From: Bartonella australis AUST/NH1
Lineage (GTDB): Bacteria > Pseudomonadota > Alphaproteobacteria > Rhizobiales > Rhizobiaceae
Assembly (NCBI RefSeq): GCF_000341355.1
Contig: NC_020300.1
Location: 434,001 to 498,000, forward strand
Length of the DNA: 64,000 nucleotides
Direction: 5' to 3'
The notes below the pieces were generated by a model that was given only the letters and a program-made list of their open reading frames with translations, was not told the origin of the DNA and did no database searches. Both the position numbers and the translations under genes were made by a program. The stretch's first letter is position 1. Each line of letters opens with the position of its first letter. Positions 1 to 10,286 of the stretch are shown piece after piece.

Positions 1-164
1 ATATCCATCTTATCTGGTATTTTCGTTTTTTTATAGACATATAGATAATAGGTAAAAGAAAAGAAGTTTATTAAATAAATCGATAAAGTAATAGAGGCAA
101 TAAAAAATATTTGACAACAACTTAGTTGATATTTTGAAGATGAAAAGGCTGGAAAGAGGGCAAT

Positions 165-1067
165 ATGCGTGATCCCTATACGGTTCTTGGTGTAGAACGT
201 ACCGCAAAACCGCAGGAGATTAAATCTGCATTCAGAAAATTAGCAAAGAAGTATCATCCAGATCATAATGCGGATGATGCGAAGGCTAAGGAGAGGTTTT
301 CTGAAGTTAATCAAGCTTATGAAATTATAGGCGATAAAAATAAAAAAGCGCAATTTGATCGCGGTGAAATTGATGCAGAAGGAAAGCCGATCCACCAAGC
401 TTATGGTGCTGGGGGCAATTTCAGAAATAGACAGAATCCTTTTTCAGGAGAGACGAGAGGATTTGATTTTAATTCTTCAGGTGGTGCAGGTTTTGATGTA
501 AATGATATTTTTCGTGATTTATTTGGGAAAGGGGAAGGCTTCCCAAATTCTACAAAATATAACCCGTCTCAACGAGGTTCTCACGTCCGTGCCAATCTGT
601 CAGTAACACTAGAACAGATAGTCGGCGCAGAAAAGGTGGAAGCAATTTTTCCTAACGGGAAAAAGTTAAAAATTAAATTACCAGCTTACGTTGAAAATGA
701 GCAAACTATTCGTTTAAAAGGCCAGGGGGAAGAAAGTCCGTATGGGCAAGCTGGGGACGCCCTTGTGACAATCCATATTCAAAAACATCCTCGTTTTCGG
801 GTTGAAGGGCGGGCGCTTCACCTCGATTTGCCGGTTTCTCTCAAACATGCTGTTTTGGGAACAAAAGAAGAGGTCGAGACGCTAGAAGGTCGTGTAGTTT
901 TGACAATTCCTGCGTGGTCGAGTTCTGATCGTGTTTTGAGATTAAAGGGGAAGGGACTTCGTTTAAAAAACGGAGAAAGAGACGATCTTTACGTGCATAT
1001 CCGTGTTATGCTGCCGGAAAGCAGAGACGCCGCGTTAGAGCAGTTTTTGCGAATGCAAAAAAGTTAA
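165..1067 (+). CDS. DnaJ-class co-chaperone (CbpA-like, no zinc finger)
   Basis: J-domain co-chaperone that would stimulate a DnaK-type Hsp70 in the cytoplasm. The J domain fills residues 1-70, with the diagnostic HPD triad at residues 31-33 (YHPDHN). A Gly/Phe-rich linker follows (about 80-130), then a DnaJ C-terminal substrate-binding region (about 140-295). The Cys-rich CxxCxGxG zinc-finger repeats of true DnaJ are absent, so this is the CbpA/DjlA-like class rather than dnaJ itself. Length of 300 aa fits CbpA-type proteins. A GGAAAGAGGG ribosome-binding site lies 4 bases before the ATG. It precedes fabI by 124 bp on the same strand, as in related Hyphomicrobiales. The family assignment is firm; the client set is unknown. 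Confidence 0.93.
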   Translation: MRDPYTVLGVERTAKPQEIKSAFRKLAKKYHPDHNADDAKAKERFSEVNQAYEIIGDKNKKAQFDRGEIDAEGKPIHQAYGAGGNFRNRQNPFSGETRGFDFNSSGGAGFDVNDIFRDLFGKGEGFPNSTKYNPSQRGSHVRANLSVTLEQIVGAEKVEAIFPNGKKLKIKLPAYVENEQTIRLKGQGEESPYGQAGDALVTIHIQKHPRFRVEGRALHLDLPVSLKHAVLGTKEEVETLEGRVVLTIPAWSSSDRVLRLKGKGLRLKNGERDDLYVHIRVMLPESRDAALEQFLRMQKS

Positions 1068-1191
1068 GCTATTCTGAGCGCGCAAAATCGTTGTTTTGGT
1101 TTGATGTTTGAACCAATTGCTTGAAGAAAAAGTCGACCTATGTCATAGGCAGGTTGATAATGTAATTTGGAACAGCAATGAGGCAGTGCTT

Positions 1192-2010
1192 ATGGCTAAT
1201 AATAATGGTTTGTTGTACGGTAAGCGTGGTTTGATTTTGGGGCTTGCTAATAATCGCTCTATTGCCTGGGGAATAGCTAAAGCAGCGAGTGCGGCAGGGG
1301 CGGAACTTGCTTTTACCTATCAAGGTGAAGCGATGAAGAGGCGTGTTGAGCCTTTGGCCAAAGAATTGGGGGGAAGTGTTTGTGGTCATTGTGACGTTTC
1401 TGATAGCGCGTCTATTAATGCAGTTTTCAGCACGATAGAGAAAAAATGGGGTAAACTAGATTTCTTGGTTCATGCTATTGGCTTTTCTGATAAAGGCGAA
1501 TTAAGTGGTCGCTACGTTGATGTCAGCGAATCAAATTTTATGATGACGATGAATATTTCTGTTTATTCGTTGACGGCTCTCACGCAGCGTGCAGAAAAAT
1601 TGATGACAGACGGTGGATCAATTTTGACGTTGACCTATTATGGCGCGGAGAAAGTTGTCCCTAATTATAATATAATGGGTGTGGCCAAAGCAGCTCTTGA
1701 GGCGAGTGTGAGATATTTAGCTGTGGATTTAGGTCCGAAAAATATCCGCGTTAATGCTGTGTCTGCGGGACCAATTAAAACGTTAGCGGCTTCCGGCATT
1801 GGTGATTTTCGTTATATTTTAAAGTGGAATGAATATAACGCTCCTTTACGTCGTACGGTAACAATAGAAGAAGTTGGCGATTCTGCCCTTTATTTTCTCT
1901 CAGATTTATCCCGCTCTGTTACAGGTGAGGTGCATCACGTGGATTCTGGGTATCATGTTATTGGTATGAAGGCTGTTGATGCGCCGGATATTTCTGTTGT
2001 CAAAGATTAA
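1192..2010 (+). CDS. fabI: enoyl-[acyl-carrier-protein] reductase (NADH)
   Basis: Catalyses the last reduction in each cycle of type II fatty-acid elongation, reducing enoyl-ACP with NADH in the cytosol. It is an atypical short-chain dehydrogenase: the N-terminal dinucleotide-binding segment reads GLILGLANNRSIAWGIA, and the catalytic Tyr-x6-Lys is visible in NYNIMGVAK. The open frame extends upstream to a TTG at 1108, but the start is placed at the ATG at 1192 because a GAGG site lies 8 bases before it and the protein is then 272 aa, the usual rhizobial FabI length. The upstream 28 codons show no conserved sequence. It is followed by the broken aroC after 134 bp. Confidence 0.95.
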   Translation: MANNNGLLYGKRGLILGLANNRSIAWGIAKAASAAGAELAFTYQGEAMKRRVEPLAKELGGSVCGHCDVSDSASINAVFSTIEKKWGKLDFLVHAIGFSDKGELSGRYVDVSESNFMMTMNISVYSLTALTQRAEKLMTDGGSILTLTYYGAEKVVPNYNIMGVAKAALEASVRYLAVDLGPKNIRVNAVSAGPIKTLAASGIGDFRYILKWNEYNAPLRRTVTIEEVGDSALYFLSDLSRSVTGEVHHVDSGYHVIGMKAVDAPDISVVKD

Positions 2011-2144
2011 AGCTTTATTCGCGAGGTTTTATCTATTTTGATCACAGCTGAAACAGTAACAATGATCTTGGACGGAGTTGTATTGCGCGCGGTTGGCCGT
2101 GTACTATAGTCGTGTATGTTTGAAAAAGAAGAGGGTCTTTTTCC

Positions 2145-3179
2145 ATGTCGCATAATATATTTGGTCGTTTATTTCGTTTAATAACGTTGGGTGAAAGTCA
2201 CGGCGTTGCTCTCGGCTGTGTTGTTGATGGTTATCTTCCGGGGATTGCTTTTGTTCTTGCGAAAATTCAAACATATCTTGATAAACGTGGACCGAGACAA
2301 TCAAAATATACGGCGCAGTGCCAAGAATTAGATCAAATAGAGGTTCTCTCAGGGGCCGTTTTCGAGATGACGGTGTAATATTTATGGCAATGGGCGCACC
2401 AATTTCGATGTTTATTCGAAACGTAGATCAACGTTTTCAGGATTATAACCCAATTATTGATCAGTGCGGCCTAGGGTATGTAGATTATATTTACGACGTA
2501 AAATATGGTATCCGTGATTATTGTAGTGGAGGGCATGCTTCGCGCGAGACGGCAGTGTGTATCGCGGCGGGGGTTCTTGCGTGTAAAATCGTTCCCGATT
2601 TAACTGTGCGGGGAGGGGCGGCAGCAATCGGTCCTTATAAGATCGATTATGATTGCTGGGACTGGTCAGAGGTCGATAGTAATATTTTTGTCGCACCTGA
2701 TACAGAAGCGGCAGATATTTCCGCTGTTTATGTATATGGGCTGTGCGAAGCTGGTTCACCGGTAGGTGCTATTGTTGAGATCGTTTCAGAAAACGTCCCG
2801 GCGGGTTTAGAAGCGCCTATTTATGCAAAGCTTGATCAGGATATTGCACTTGCTGCTCTAACTGGTAAGAAAAATACCTATGGAATGCGGGTGGGAAGTG
2901 ATGGGAAATTGTTTTTTTTTGTTTAACCGCATTGGGGGTATTTTAGGCGGGATATTGAGTGGACAGCCGATTATTGCGCGTTTCGCTATGAAGTCCACAC
3001 CGTCAATTTTAGTTTCTCGTTGCTCAATTGATATCAATGGTAATAATGTGGATGTTGCGGCGGAAGGGCGTCATAATCCATATGTTAGGATTTGTTCTGT
3101 TCCCATCGGTGAAGCGATGGCTACTTGTGCTATTGCGGATCATTATCTGAGATATTGTGGCCAAGTTGGCGGCATTTGA
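2145..3179 (+). pseudogene. aroC: chorismate synthase, frameshifted and internally deleted
   Basis: Remnant of the last enzyme of the shikimate pathway (EPSP-derived substrate to chorismate, FMN-dependent). The N-terminal part is clear (MSHNIFG..., GESHG at about residue 18). Translation breaks near base 2361, where one base seems lost after the VLSGAVF stretch, and continues in the next frame through DVKYGIRDY. It breaks again in a run of nine T at about 2912-2920 and returns to the first frame for GGILGG and the C-terminal ADHYLR. Between IYAKLDQDIA and AALTG, about 17 residues (the usual MSINAVKGVE-type segment) are missing. The GGGRSSARETA loop has become GGHASRETA. Two frameshifts plus an internal deletion make a functional enzyme very unlikely. 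Confidence 0.9.
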
Positions 3180-3189
3180 AAGGTTGATG

Positions 3190-4302
3190 ATGACTTATAA
3201 TCAGGAAAAAATTATTTCTGCCATTAGGGCTTTTGAATGCGGTGAAGTCGTTGTGGTTACGGATGATGACGATCGTGAAAATGAAGGTGATTTAATTGTT
3301 GCCGCCTCTCATTGTACAGAAGAAAAAATGGCATTTATCATTCGTCATACATCGGGCATCATTTGTGCACCTATGCCGAAGGAGAAGGCGCAACGACTTA
3401 ATCTTTCGCCTATGGTCTCGGATAATAATTCAGCGCATTGTACTCAATTTACTGTTACCGTTGATCTTAAACGTGGAATAACGACCGGTATTTCAGCATA
3501 TGACCGTACATTAACTGCGCGTAATCTTGCTGACCCAAATAGTGATGCTAATGATTTTGTCCGTCCAGGGCACATTTTCCCCCTGATTGCGAGTGAAGGC
3601 GGTGTTCTGACACGTTCGGGCCACACTGAGGCTGCTGTTGATTTATGCAAATTAGCTGGTTTACCGCCAGTCGGTGTCATTGGTGAGTTAGTTAATGATG
3701 ATGGAAGCGTCAAGCATGGAGACGAAGTTGTAAAATTTGCACAAGATAACCAATTGCATATCGTAACGGTTGCTGACCTTATTGCTTATCGTCAGCGAGA
3801 AGAAATACTGGTTAAACGTGTCGGAGAGATGCATATAGAAACGTCTGCGGGGCCAGCTGTGATTTGGGGTTATCAGCTCCCTTGGGAAATAGTTCAGCAT
3901 GCTGCAGTCGTTTTGGGTGATATTTACGACGGTAAAGATATCCCAGTCTGCTTGTATCATGAAAATATTGTGGGTGATGTTTTCGGTCAATCATCAGACG
4001 TAAGGATTATTATGCAGCGTATGGTAGAAAAAGAGAAACGTGGTGTATTCGTTTATCTACGCGAGGGATCTGTTAATTTTGGTTCTCAGCCGGTTGTTCA
4101 TGGTCGAGAAATGGGAATGAAGGATGCAGCAGGTCATGCGCGGAAAATTGGACGTGAAAAAGAATGGCACCGAATTGGTTTAGGGGCACAAATTTTGAAA
4201 GATTTAGGGGTTAATTCTGTTATTATTTACGCTCTTAAAGGATTCCATTACGCCGGCTTAGAAAATTTCGGGATTCGAATATCGAGGACAGATATTGTAT
4301 GA
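3190..4302 (+). CDS. ribB: 3,4-dihydroxy-2-butanone-4-phosphate synthase with inactive GTP cyclohydrolase II-like tail (RibBX type)
   Basis: Converts ribulose 5-phosphate to the four-carbon precursor of riboflavin. The N-terminal RibB domain (about 1-205) keeps the DDRENEGD acidic loop, RPGHIFPL and the HTEAAVDL motif. The C-terminal half resembles GTP cyclohydrolase II (RibA), but the zinc ligands of ECLTGD...CDCG are gone: the site reads [15 protein letters not shown], with no cysteine. It should therefore not have RibA activity, as known for RibBX proteins of other proteobacteria. The ATG at 3190 is chosen over a GTG at 3157 because GAAAGG lies 6 bases upstream. The stop is 7 bases before xseB, so the two are probably co-transcribed. 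No FMN riboswitch is visible upstream. Confidence 0.9.
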   Translation: MTYNQEKIISAIRAFECGEVVVVTDDDDRENEGDLIVAASHCTEEKMAFIIRHTSGIICAPMPKEKAQRLNLSPMVSDNNSAHCTQFTVTVDLKRGITTGISAYDRTLTARNLADPNSDANDFVRPGHIFPLIASEGGVLTRSGHTEAAVDLCKLAGLPPVGVIGELVNDDGSVKHGDEVVKFAQDNQLHIVTVADLIAYRQREEILVKRVGEMHIETSAGPAVIWGYQLPWEIVQHAAVVLGDIYDGKDIPVCLYHENIVGDVFGQSSDVRIIMQRMVEKEKRGVFVYLREGSVNFGSQPVVHGREMGMKDAAGHARKIGREKEWHRIGLGAQILKDLGVNSVIIYALKGFHYAGLENFGIRISRTDIV

Positions 4303-4309
4303 GGGTTAC

Positions 4310-4564
4310 ATGAAACAAGAAATTAAAAAAGAAGATATTGCTACATTAAGTTTTGAGGAAGCGCTCAAGCAACTCGAAGTGATTGTTGAAAATTTGGAAC
4401 GTGGGGACGTTCCTTTAGAGCAATCTATCGATATTTATGAGCGCGGTGAAGCTCTTAAAAATCATTGTGACAAATTATTAAAGATAGCTGAAGCTAAAGT
4501 TGAGAAAATTCAGCTCTCAGATGAAGGGTGCCCTGAAGGTCTAACTCCACTTGATCCTGAATAA
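4310..4564 (+). CDS. xseB: exodeoxyribonuclease VII small subunit
   Basis: Small helical subunit of exonuclease VII, which with XseA degrades single-stranded DNA. The 84-aa protein shows the family core [20 protein letters not shown] and the following [19 protein letters not shown]. The start at 4310 uses a GAGGG site that overlaps the stop of ribB; the frame is open 15 bases further upstream without a better site. xseA is not in the window. In related genomes a deacetylase-family gene often lies between ribB and xseB; it is absent here. Confidence 0.92.
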   Translation: MKQEIKKEDIATLSFEEALKQLEVIVENLERGDVPLEQSIDIYERGEALKNHCDKLLKIAEAKVEKIQLSDEGCPEGLTPLDPE

Positions 4565-4782
4565 TGCAGAACAGTTTTCTGTATTTATTAAGCGGTAAGA
4601 GGTATAAAAATTTAAGGAAGATAAGATGGCTTTTATCGGTTTCTTTTTCGTTGAATGAGTTAAAAGCTGTGGATAAGCCCGGAGAGGTGAAATATTTCAA
4701 TCAAAATACATCACACTACGAGTGGGATAACAAAAGATGTGTATTTATCATCTAACTGTGTCGATAATATAAGGGGGAAGGT
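4565..4782 (+). other. xseB-dxs spacer without recognisable gene
   Basis: A 218-base gap. A 63-codon open frame starts on the xseB stop, but it has no ribosome-binding site or family resemblance. An AGGGGGAAGG site at 4772-4781 serves the TTG start of dxs. Confidence 0.6.
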
Positions 4783-6690
4783 TTGCCTCGGCCATTAACA
4801 CCGCTGCTTGACCGTGTTCGCTTGCCGCAAGATTTGCGGACACTGGCTGAGTCTGACTTAGCGCGATTGGCTGATGAGCTGCGGTCTGAAACAATCGATG
4901 TAGTTTCTGCAACAGGTGGTCATCTCGGTGCAGGACTTGGTGTTATTGAATTAACTATTGCACTACATTACGTTTTTAATACACCTAACGATAGGATTAT
5001 TTGGGACGTCGGCCACCAAACTTATCCTCATAAAATTTTGACTGGTCGCAGAGATAGGATTCGTACGCTGCGCCAAGAGGGTGGCTTGTCAGGTTTTACA
5101 AAACGTTCGGAAAGTGTGTATGACCCATTCGGTGCTGGTCATTCTTCTACTTCTATTTCGGCCGGTCTTGGTATGGCAGTAGCCAGCGCGTTAAAAGGAG
5201 AAGGAAGACGTAACATCATTTCCGTTATTGGTGATGGCGCTATGTCTGCCGGTATGGCTTATGAAGCAATGAATAATGCCGGCGCTTTAAACGCACGTTT
5301 GATTGTTATTCTCAATGATAATGATATGTCCATTGCGCCTCCTACTGGTGCCATGAGCGCCTATCTTGCATGCTTAGTTTCTCGTCCTTCCTATCGTCAT
5401 TTTCGTGAACGAGTGAAGATATTGAACAAGAAATTGCCCAAATTCTTTTCAGAGAAAGCGCGTCGTTCAGAAGAATTAGCACGTGGTTTTTTGGTTGGTG
5501 GTACCCTGTTTGACGCGCTTGGTTTTTATTATGTTGGACCGATAGACGGCCATAATCTAGGGCACTTGTTGCCTGTTTTAAAAAATGTCCGCGAATATCC
5601 CAATGGTCCTGTTTTGGTGCATATAGTAACACATAAGGGCAAAGGTTACGCACCTGCAGAAGCATCATCTCATAGATACCACGGTGTTAGTCGTTTCGAT
5701 GTTATTACGGGCAAACAAATTAAAGCACGAAGTAATTGCCTTCCCTATACAAAAGTGTTTTCTAAGGCTTTAATAGAAGAAGCTAGCTATGATGATAAGA
5801 TTGTTGCTGTGACGGCGGCTATGCCAACAGGGACTGGCCTCGATGTTTTTGCTGAAAAATTTCCCGGAAGGATGTTTGATGTTGGTATTGCTGAACAGCA
5901 TGCTGTGACTTTTGCTGCGGGCGTTGCTTGTGAAGGTTATAAACCTTTTGTTGCCATTTATTCTACCTTTTTACAGCGTTCTTATGATCAGATTATTCAT
6001 GATGTATCGATTCAAAAATTACCGGTGCGGTTCGCGATTGACAGAGCAGGTTTTGTGGGCGCAGACGGCCCGACTCATGCCGGCAGTTTTGATATTATTT
6101 TTTTGGCAGCTCTACCTGATTTTATCGTGATGGCTCCTTCTGATGAAGTGGAACTTATGCATATGGTGCGTACGGCTGCAGATTACGATCAGGGGCCTAT
6201 TTCTTTTCGTTATCCACGCGGTGAGGGTACTGGGATAGTTTTGCCGCAGCGCGGTGAGTTACTTGAAATTGGTAAAGGGCGTGTTTTGTGTGAGGGAAGC
6301 AGGGTGGCTTTGGTTTGTTTTGGGACACGGTTGTCTGAAGTATTATCGGCAGCTGAGGAATTAGAGGCAGAGGGGCTGTCGACAACTGTCGCAGACGCAC
6401 GGTTCGCAAAGCCTTTAGATAAGAATTTAATGCGCCGTTTGGCACGTGAGCACGAAGTGTTGGTAACAATCGAGGAGGGAGCAGTAGGAGGATTTGGAGC
6501 GCATTTATTACAATTTTTAGCGCAAGAGGGGTTATTAGAACACGGTTTAAAAGTCCGCACGCTAAAATTTCCGGATAAATATTTAAATCATGGTTCGCCG
6601 GAGAAGGTTCTTTCGCTTATTGGACTTGATGCGGCCGGCATTATTAAAACTGTTTTTAGTGCTCTAGGACGCGAAACCCGGACAGTATAA
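4783..6690 (+). CDS. dxs: 1-deoxy-D-xylulose-5-phosphate synthase
   Basis: First enzyme of the non-mevalonate isoprenoid pathway, condensing pyruvate and glyceraldehyde 3-phosphate with thiamine diphosphate. The 635-aa length is normal. Visible motifs include the TPP/metal site [16 protein letters not shown] followed by NDNDMSI, and the transketolase-like central [15 protein letters not shown] with its catalytic Glu. The C-terminal transketolase domain ends with EEGAVGGFG. The start is a TTG preceded by the strong AGGGGGAAGG site; no ATG nearby keeps the conserved N-terminus [10 protein letters not shown]. Another enzyme of the same pathway, ispH, lies 6 kb away in this window. tlyA follows after 17 bases. 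Confidence 0.95.
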   Translation: MPRPLTPLLDRVRLPQDLRTLAESDLARLADELRSETIDVVSATGGHLGAGLGVIELTIALHYVFNTPNDRIIWDVGHQTYPHKILTGRRDRIRTLRQEGGLSGFTKRSESVYDPFGAGHSSTSISAGLGMAVASALKGEGRRNIISVIGDGAMSAGMAYEAMNNAGALNARLIVILNDNDMSIAPPTGAMSAYLACLVSRPSYRHFRERVKILNKKLPKFFSEKARRSEELARGFLVGGTLFDALGFYYVGPIDGHNLGHLLPVLKNVREYPNGPVLVHIVTHKGKGYAPAEASSHRYHGVSRFDVITGKQIKARSNCLPYTKVFSKALIEEASYDDKIVAVTAAMPTGTGLDVFAEKFPGRMFDVGIAEQHAVTFAAGVACEGYKPFVAIYSTFLQRSYDQIIHDVSIQKLPVRFAIDRAGFVGADGPTHAGSFDIIFLAALPDFIVMAPSDEVELMHMVRTAADYDQGPISFRYPRGEGTGIVLPQRGELLEIGKGRVLCEGSRVALVCFGTRLSEVLSAAEELEAEGLSTTVADARFAKPLDKNLMRRLAREHEVLVTIEEGAVGGFGAHLLQFLAQEGLLEHGLKVRTLKFPDKYLNHGSPEKVLSLIGLDAAGIIKTVFSALGRETRTV

Positions 6691-6707
6691 CAAGTTTTAA
6701 GTATGAC

Positions 6708-7454
6708 ATGGTAACTGTAAAAAGGCTAGATGTTTTTTTAGTTGAAAAAAAAATTTTTGCGACGCGTTCACGTGCACGTGACGCGGTTGTACGGCAAACG
6801 GTAAAGATCAACGGAAAAATAGCTTTTAAAGCTGGGCAAATGGTTCATGATGATGCCGAGGTTGTAGTTTGCGATCCTGCGCAGAATTATGTTTCACGTG
6901 CGGCGTTGAAGTTAATTAGTGCACTTGATACATTTCCTATTATAACAACTAAAGTTACTGCTATTGATGTTGGCGCATCAGCAGGAGGTTTTACGCAGGT
7001 TCTTTTAGAGCGTGGAGCAGCTCATGTTATTGCTGTTGATGTTGGCCATGGTCAGTTTGACGCCCGTTTATCGGGCAACAGCGCGATAACTTTACTAGAA
7101 GGTTTGAATGTCAGAGATTTGAAACAGGAGCATTTGGGGGGGCACGAGATTGACCTCATTGTATCGGATGTGAGTTTTATTTCTCTCAAGCTTGCATTAC
7201 CGCCTGCTTTATTTTTAGCCAAAAAGGGAGCGCAAGCAGTTTTGTTAGTGAAACCCCAATTTGAGATTGGTCGGGGGAATATTGATAATGGTAGGATATT
7301 GAAAGATCCGTTAATGACAAAAAAAATCGCTGAAGAGCTTTTTGGCTGGTTAAACACTCAAATAGGGTGGAAAGCAAAAGGTTTGCTCCCTTCTCCCATC
7401 GCTGGTGGCGACGGGAATTTGGAGTATTTGCTATTTGGGGAAAAACAAGAGTGA
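6708..7454 (+). CDS. tlyA: TlyA-family rRNA (cytidine-2'-O)-methyltransferase
   Basis: Member of the TlyA/hemolysin A family, which in other bacteria 2'-O-methylates rRNA cytidines. An S4 RNA-binding domain occupies about residues 5-65 (KRLDVFLVEKKIFATRSRARD). An FtsJ/RrmJ-type methyltransferase fold follows, with the SAM-binding stretch AIDVGASAGGFTQVLL and later LIVSDVSFISL and LLVKPQFE. Length of 248 aa is typical. It starts 17 bases after dxs and its TGA overlaps the GTG of the next gene by 4 bases, so dxs-tlyA-rlmD is probably one transcript. Haemolysin activity reported for some homologues is not implied here. Confidence 0.92.
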   Translation: MVTVKRLDVFLVEKKIFATRSRARDAVVRQTVKINGKIAFKAGQMVHDDAEVVVCDPAQNYVSRAALKLISALDTFPIITTKVTAIDVGASAGGFTQVLLERGAAHVIAVDVGHGQFDARLSGNSAITLLEGLNVRDLKQEHLGGHEIDLIVSDVSFISLKLALPPALFLAKKGAQAVLLVKPQFEIGRGNIDNGRILKDPLMTKKIAEELFGWLNTQIGWKAKGLLPSPIAGGDGNLEYLLFGEKQE

Positions 7455-8704
7455 GTAATGATGTGATAATTAGCCGCATCGGAGCTAGTGGTTGTGGTAT
7501 TGCTGAGATACAACAGAGCTTTGTTAATGTTCCCTTTGCTTTACCGGGAGAGATTGCAAAAGTCGATTTTCGTGGAAAATACGGCGTCCTTACTGCGATA
7601 AAAGAAAGATCACCGGAACGTGTTGACGCTGTTTGCCAACATTTTGAGAAATGTGGAGGATGCGTGCTGCAGCATTGGCGGACCGATGCTTATTGTTTTT
7701 GGAAGCGACAATTGGTGGTTGATAGATTCAGAGAATGCGGGCTTGATGTAGTCGTTTCCCCTTTAATTGAGTGTGGGCGCTATAGTCGCCGGCGTATTAC
7801 TTTGACTGCATCTACAACTCAGCGGGGCTGTACCGTCGGTTTTAACCGTTATCTATCCCATGATCTCGTAGCAATTGAGGAATGTCCAGTTGCTTGCCCG
7901 AAGATTATATCTAAACTAGGCGCTATCAGAAGAATATGTGCTCTTTTAAGTAGTCGCGCTCAGCGGTTTCATGTAACGATCACATCTACCGAAAATGGCC
8001 TCGACGTTGCGTTAAGTGGTCACATTGCGCTGAATGAATCTGTCCGCCAAAAAATAATATGCGCTGCTCTCTCATTTGGAATCACGCGCTTATCTGTCGA
8101 AGATGAAATCTTGGTTGAACAAGAAAAGCCGTTTGTCTATTTTGGAGATATACGCGTTGAACTTCCTCCGGGTGGTTTTCTTCAGGCCACTGCCGAAGCA
8201 GAGACTATTATGAGTGATATTATTTTGGCGCATTTGAAAAAGGCAAAAAACGTCGCTGATTTATTCTCAGGGTCAGGAACTTTTACTTTGCGTATGGCTA
8301 AAAAAATGAATATTCATGCAGTGGAGAATGATGGATTAGCATTAGCAAGCTTAGATCGTGCCGCACGTTTTACCCATGGTTTAAAAACAGTCACTTGCAA
8401 AAAACGTGATTTATTCCGTTGTCCGCTTCTTGCAGAGGAACTTGAATGTTTTGATGGCGTTGTCTTTGATCCGCCGCGCGCTGGTGCAAAAGAACAGGCG
8501 CGCGAATTGGCAAAGACAACGGTGCCGTACGTGGTCGCTGTTTCATGTAATCCTGCTACACTTGCCCGCGATTTATCTATTCTCGTGGCAGGTGGTTATA
8601 TAATAGAGAAAGTTACACCAATTGATCAATTTTTGTGGTCTCCTCATATAGAGGTTGTTGCTGTTTTGAGCAAACGCAAAGCAAAAGCCGGCTGGAAGCT
8701 TTAG
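7451..8704 (+). CDS. rlmD: 23S rRNA (uracil-5-)-methyltransferase, RumA/RlmD family
   Basis: SAM-dependent m5U RNA methyltransferase of the TrmA/RumA family. An N-terminal TRAM-like beta domain (about 1-55) precedes an Fe-S cysteine set visible as CQHFEKCGGC (C-x5-C-x2-C). The catalytic domain has the SAM site DLFSGSGTF, then FDPPRAGAK and the nucleophile motif SCNPATLARD. The GTG at 7451, overlapping the tlyA stop, is preferred: the product VSNDVIISRIG matches where relatives begin, and it gives 417 aa. The frame is open back to 7367 inside tlyA. RlmD (U1939) is the likely specificity, but RlmCD-type activity cannot be excluded from sequence alone. Confidence 0.88.
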   Translation: MSNDVIISRIGASGCGIAEIQQSFVNVPFALPGEIAKVDFRGKYGVLTAIKERSPERVDAVCQHFEKCGGCVLQHWRTDAYCFWKRQLVVDRFRECGLDVVVSPLIECGRYSRRRITLTASTTQRGCTVGFNRYLSHDLVAIEECPVACPKIISKLGAIRRICALLSSRAQRFHVTITSTENGLDVALSGHIALNESVRQKIICAALSFGITRLSVEDEILVEQEKPFVYFGDIRVELPPGGFLQATAEAETIMSDIILAHLKKAKNVADLFSGSGTFTLRMAKKMNIHAVENDGLALASLDRAARFTHGLKTVTCKKRDLFRCPLLAEELECFDGVVFDPPRAGAKEQARELAKTTVPYVVAVSCNPATLARDLSILVAGGYIIEKVTPIDQFLWSPHIEVVAVLSKRKAKAGWKL

Positions 8705-8771
8705 CGTAAACTGCGCGGCTATTTTGAATTATATTAAGAAAATTTTAAGGTGAAACTCTCTCGAGTCACAT

Positions 8772-10190
8772 TTATGGAAATGTTGTTCCACCGATCGTCA
8801 TATCATTGATTCGTAGGTGAGGTTGTCCGACGCCAACGGGGACATTTTGTCCCGCTTTTCCGCATGTACCTATACCACTATCGAGCTCGCTATCATTACC
8901 AATCATTGTGATACGTTTCATGGCATCTGGTCCATTTCCTATAAGCGTCGCACCTTTGATTGGCGCTACGATTTTACCATTTTCTACCCGATAAGCTTCA
9001 GTACATTCAAAGACAAATTTTCCAGAGGTAATGTCTACCTGTCCCCCGCCGAATGAAACAGCATAGATACCGCTTTTTAGCGAGGATAGAATTTCCTCAG
9101 GTGTCTTGTCCCCTGCTAGCATCATCGTGTTAGTCATTCGCGGCATTGGCGTATGAGCGTAAGATTCGCGTCTCCCATTTCCGGTTGGGCTAACGCCCAT
9201 AAGTCGAGCATTAAGTCTGTCTTGCATAAAGGAAACTAATTTTCCATCTTCAATCAAAATATTGCGGCTTGACGGTGTTCCTTCATCATCGATAGTGAGC
9301 GACCCGCGGCGCTGAGGAATTGTGCCATCATCAACGATAGTCACACCTTTTGCTGCCACCTGTTGGCCTAAAAGTTCGGAAAAAGCAGATGTCTTTTTAC
9401 GGTTAAAGTCGCCTTCTAAACCGTGGCCAACGGCCTCATGAAGCATAACGCCAGGCCATCCATTAGCTAAAACAACATCAAATACTCCCGCTGGCGCTTC
9501 TTCTGCTTCTAAGTTTACTAGAGCCATGCGAAGAGCTTCGTCAGCCGCAATTTTCCAATTTTTTTCGTTAATGAATCGGTCAAACGCTTGCCGTCCTCCA
9601 CACCCATAAAAGCCATTTTCACGTCGATTGCCATCAGCAGCAACCACAGAGACAGAAAGCCGCACAAGGGGGCGGATATCACGAACAAAATACCCGTCAG
9701 CACGCAAAATTTCAACATGCTGCAGTGATCCAGAAAGGGAAACAGTCACTTGATGTAATTTGTCACTTTTTTTGCGTAAATACGCATCAATTTTTTGCAA
9801 GAGCGCACTTTTTTCCTCAAATGACGGATTATCAAGAGGATTGTTTGGTTGATAGAGTTTCTTGTTTGTTAGTCGGGGCGCTACACTATAAGGCCCTGCG
9901 TGGTTATTGTAAGTGGCGGCTTTAGCTGCCTTGCTCGCGCGTTTGAGCGCAACAGCCGATAATTCACCGGAGTGAGCGTACCCGGTGGCTTCTCCGGCAA
10001 CAACGCGTAGACCGAATCCCATATCTTGGTGAAAGGAGCCATTTTTCAGTTGTCCGTTATCCAACAAAAGCGCTTCATTTTCTGTATATTCGAGGTACAA
10101 TTCACCGTCATCGGCATTATGAAGCGCTTCTTGCACAAGTGATTGCACTTTAGAAGAAGCTATATCAAAACGATCAATCAGCGCTTTCAT
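8772..10190 (-). CDS. tldD: metalloprotease TldD
   Basis: One half of the TldD/TldE zinc protease, which processes peptides such as microcins and helps degrade unstructured cytoplasmic polypeptides. The 472-aa protein carries the HEAVGHGLEGD metal site (HExxxH, about residues 253-258) and the C-terminal Gly-rich IGGTTF end. An AGGATAA site lies 8 bases before the ATG. It converges on rlmD with a 67-base gap. The partner TldE/PmbA is not in the window. In rhizobia tldD neighbours the IalB-like gene and the cta cluster, as here. Confidence 0.95.
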   Translation of the reverse strand: MKALIDRFDIASSKVQSLVQEALHNADDGELYLEYTENEALLLDNGQLKNGSFHQDMGFGLRVVAGEATGYAHSGELSAVALKRASKAAKAATYNNHAGPYSVAPRLTNKKLYQPNNPLDNPSFEEKSALLQKIDAYLRKKSDKLHQVTVSLSGSLQHVEILRADGYFVRDIRPLVRLSVSVVAADGNRRENGFYGCGGRQAFDRFINEKNWKIAADEALRMALVNLEAEEAPAGVFDVVLANGWPGVMLHEAVGHGLEGDFNRKKTSAFSELLGQQVAAKGVTIVDDGTIPQRRGSLTIDDEGTPSSRNILIEDGKLVSFMQDRLNARLMGVSPTGNGRRESYAHTPMPRMTNTMMLAGDKTPEEILSSLKSGIYAVSFGGGQVDITSGKFVFECTEAYRVENGKIVAPIKGATLIGNGPDAMKRITMIGNDSELDSGIGTCGKAGQNVPVGVGQPHLRINDMTIGGTTFP

Positions 10191-10286
10191 AGTTATTATC
10201 CTATTTTCGTTGATGTTTGGAAATTTTCCATTTTCTTTATCAGAGAATTTACTGAAAAACCTCTGGAGTGCTACAAGCGCTCTTTA

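Noticed and set aside
111..135. TTGACA at 111-116 as a -35 box for the DnaJ-like gene
   Set aside because: The only TATTTT nearby is 13 bases away, too close for a normal sigma-70 promoter.
1108..1191. Extended FabI N-terminus from a TTG start
   Set aside because: The ATG at 1192 has a GAGG site and gives the standard 272-aa protein.
2990..3189. FMN riboswitch upstream of ribB
   Set aside because: The region is the aroC 3' end; the conserved RFN-element core is not seen.
4564..4755. 63-codon frame starting on the xseB stop
   Set aside because: Lacks similarity and a ribosome-binding site of its own; the region seems to be dxs leader.
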